Positions 14,844 through 15,248 of a DNA stretch of 15,248 nucleotides are shown piece by piece. The DNA comes from UBA11524 sp964383815 (lineage in GTDB: Bacteria > Bacillota > Clostridia > Christensenellales > Aristaeellaceae). Under the pieces are notes generated by a model. That model ran no database searches. It had not been told where the DNA came from and saw only the letters and a program-made list of their open reading frames with translations. The position numbers and the translations under genes were made by a program. The first letter of the stretch is position 1. Every line of letters begins with the position of its first letter. The stretch lies in the NCBI GenBank assembly GCA_964383815.1, contig CAYLIC010000048.1, forward strand, positions 1 to 15,248. The letters run 5' to 3'.

Positions 14844-15248
14844 TTTCCTGCGGCAGGGGCGCCTCCAGGCACAGCCTTTCGCCGGTGATGGGATGCACCA
14901 GCACCACCTGTGCGGAGTGCAGCGCAAACCTGCCCGGCAGCTCCGCCAGCTCCGCACCATAAAGGAAATCGCCGCACACAGGCCAGCCCATGTGGCTCAG
15001 GTGCACGCGGATCTGGTGCGTGCGCCCGGTTTCCAGCCGCAGGCGCACCAGCGCGCGCTGTCCGCATACCCTCTCCACCCGGTACCTGGTCACCGAAGGC
15101 TTACCCTCCGGGCACACATGGCGGCGGATGCTGGCTGCATCCACCTTGGCAATGGGCGCGTCGATCACCCCGCACGCCGGCTCCGGCACACCCTCCACCA
15201 CCGCCAGGTATTCCCGCTGAAAGTCCTCCGTGTGCAGCAGCTGCTGCA
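14824..15248 (-). CDS. RluA-family pseudouridine synthase, N-terminus outside the window
   Basis: The minus-strand frame is open to the window edge and encodes the last 140 residues of an RluA/RluD-type pseudouridine synthase, which isomerises uridines in rRNA or tRNA. The fragment begins in the YLAVVEGVP strand, then GVIDAPI, GKPSVTRYRV, and the family hallmark GRTHQIRVHLSHMG with CGDFLYG, followed by LHSAQVVLVHPITGE near the end. The N-terminal domain and the catalytic HRLDxxTSG aspartate lie beyond the right edge, so activity cannot be judged. A GTG at 15201 is internal and is not the true start. The stop (14824-14826) lies inside the convergent pyruvyl transferase gene. Which subgroup (RluD, YlyB, YhcT and so on) cannot be decided from this part. 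Confidence 0.92.
   Translation of the reverse strand, partial: QQLLHTEDFQREYLAVVEGVPEPACGVIDAPIAKVDAASIRRHVCPEGKPSVTRYRVERVCGQRALVRLRLETGRTHQIRVHLSHMGWPVCGDFLYGAELAELPGRFALHSAQVVLVHPITGERLCLEAPLPQEISALLG

Noticed and set aside
15233..15248. 16-bp palindrome at the right edge
   Set aside because: It arises from Gln-Gln-Leu-Leu codons (CAG CAG CTG CTG) in the RluA-type coding region and is likely coincidental.

Overview
The window looks like chromosomal DNA of a high-GC Bacillota, most likely a gut-associated clostridium (Christensenellales or Oscillospirales would fit; this is inference). The pointers are purine-rich AGGAGG-type ribosome binding sites, housekeeping promoters with TATAAT-like -10 boxes (two of them TGn-extended), and the gene set: TopB, PepF, a UMF1-type transporter, a DeoR-type regulator and a small XRE-type protein. 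Coding density is very high. No tRNA, rRNA, CRISPR array, insertion sequence or phage gene was seen.

Layout. Positions 1-137 are a leader with a short hairpin and a 14-bp perfect inverted repeat built into the topB promoter. 138-2303 is DNA topoisomerase III (topB). 2366-4153 (oligoendopeptidase F, pepF) and 4184-5455 (UMF1-family permease) form a probable operon with its own promoter at 2306-2334 and a strong intrinsic terminator at 5506-5541. That terminator stops only 4 nt before the ribosome binding site of the next gene, a DeoR/GlpR-type repressor (5558-6340), which overlaps a 65-residue XRE-like helix-turn-helix protein (6330-6527). The end of that small gene carries a good promoter whose spacer contains a run of eight C. 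It drives a 7.1-kb gene (6591-13682, 2363 aa). A separate promoter at 13664-13693 drives a polysaccharide pyruvyl transferase-family gene (13722-14843). Its 3' end overlaps, tail to tail, the 3' end of an RluA-type pseudouridine synthase gene on the minus strand, which runs off the window (14824-15248).

The notable object is the 2363-aa protein. Along its whole length it follows the architecture of cyclic beta-1,2-glucan synthase (NdvB/Cgs): helical N-terminus, GT84 glycosyltransferase between membrane segments, the middle GH144/GH189-like cyclisation domain, and a C-terminal tandem GH94-like phosphorylase region. However, the catalytic motifs of the GT84 and GH94 parts are replaced or deleted, while the frame stays open and the scaffold stays recognisable. 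It reads as a giant multi-domain pseudoenzyme, or a strongly diverged enzyme, under selection rather than a decaying gene. Two simple-sequence tracts just upstream (a 9-bp triplicate in the XRE gene and a C8 tract in the promoter) suggest its expression could be phase variable. Together with the pyruvyl transferase, the right half looks like an envelope-polysaccharide locus with its own regulators; the left half is housekeeping and peptide turnover.
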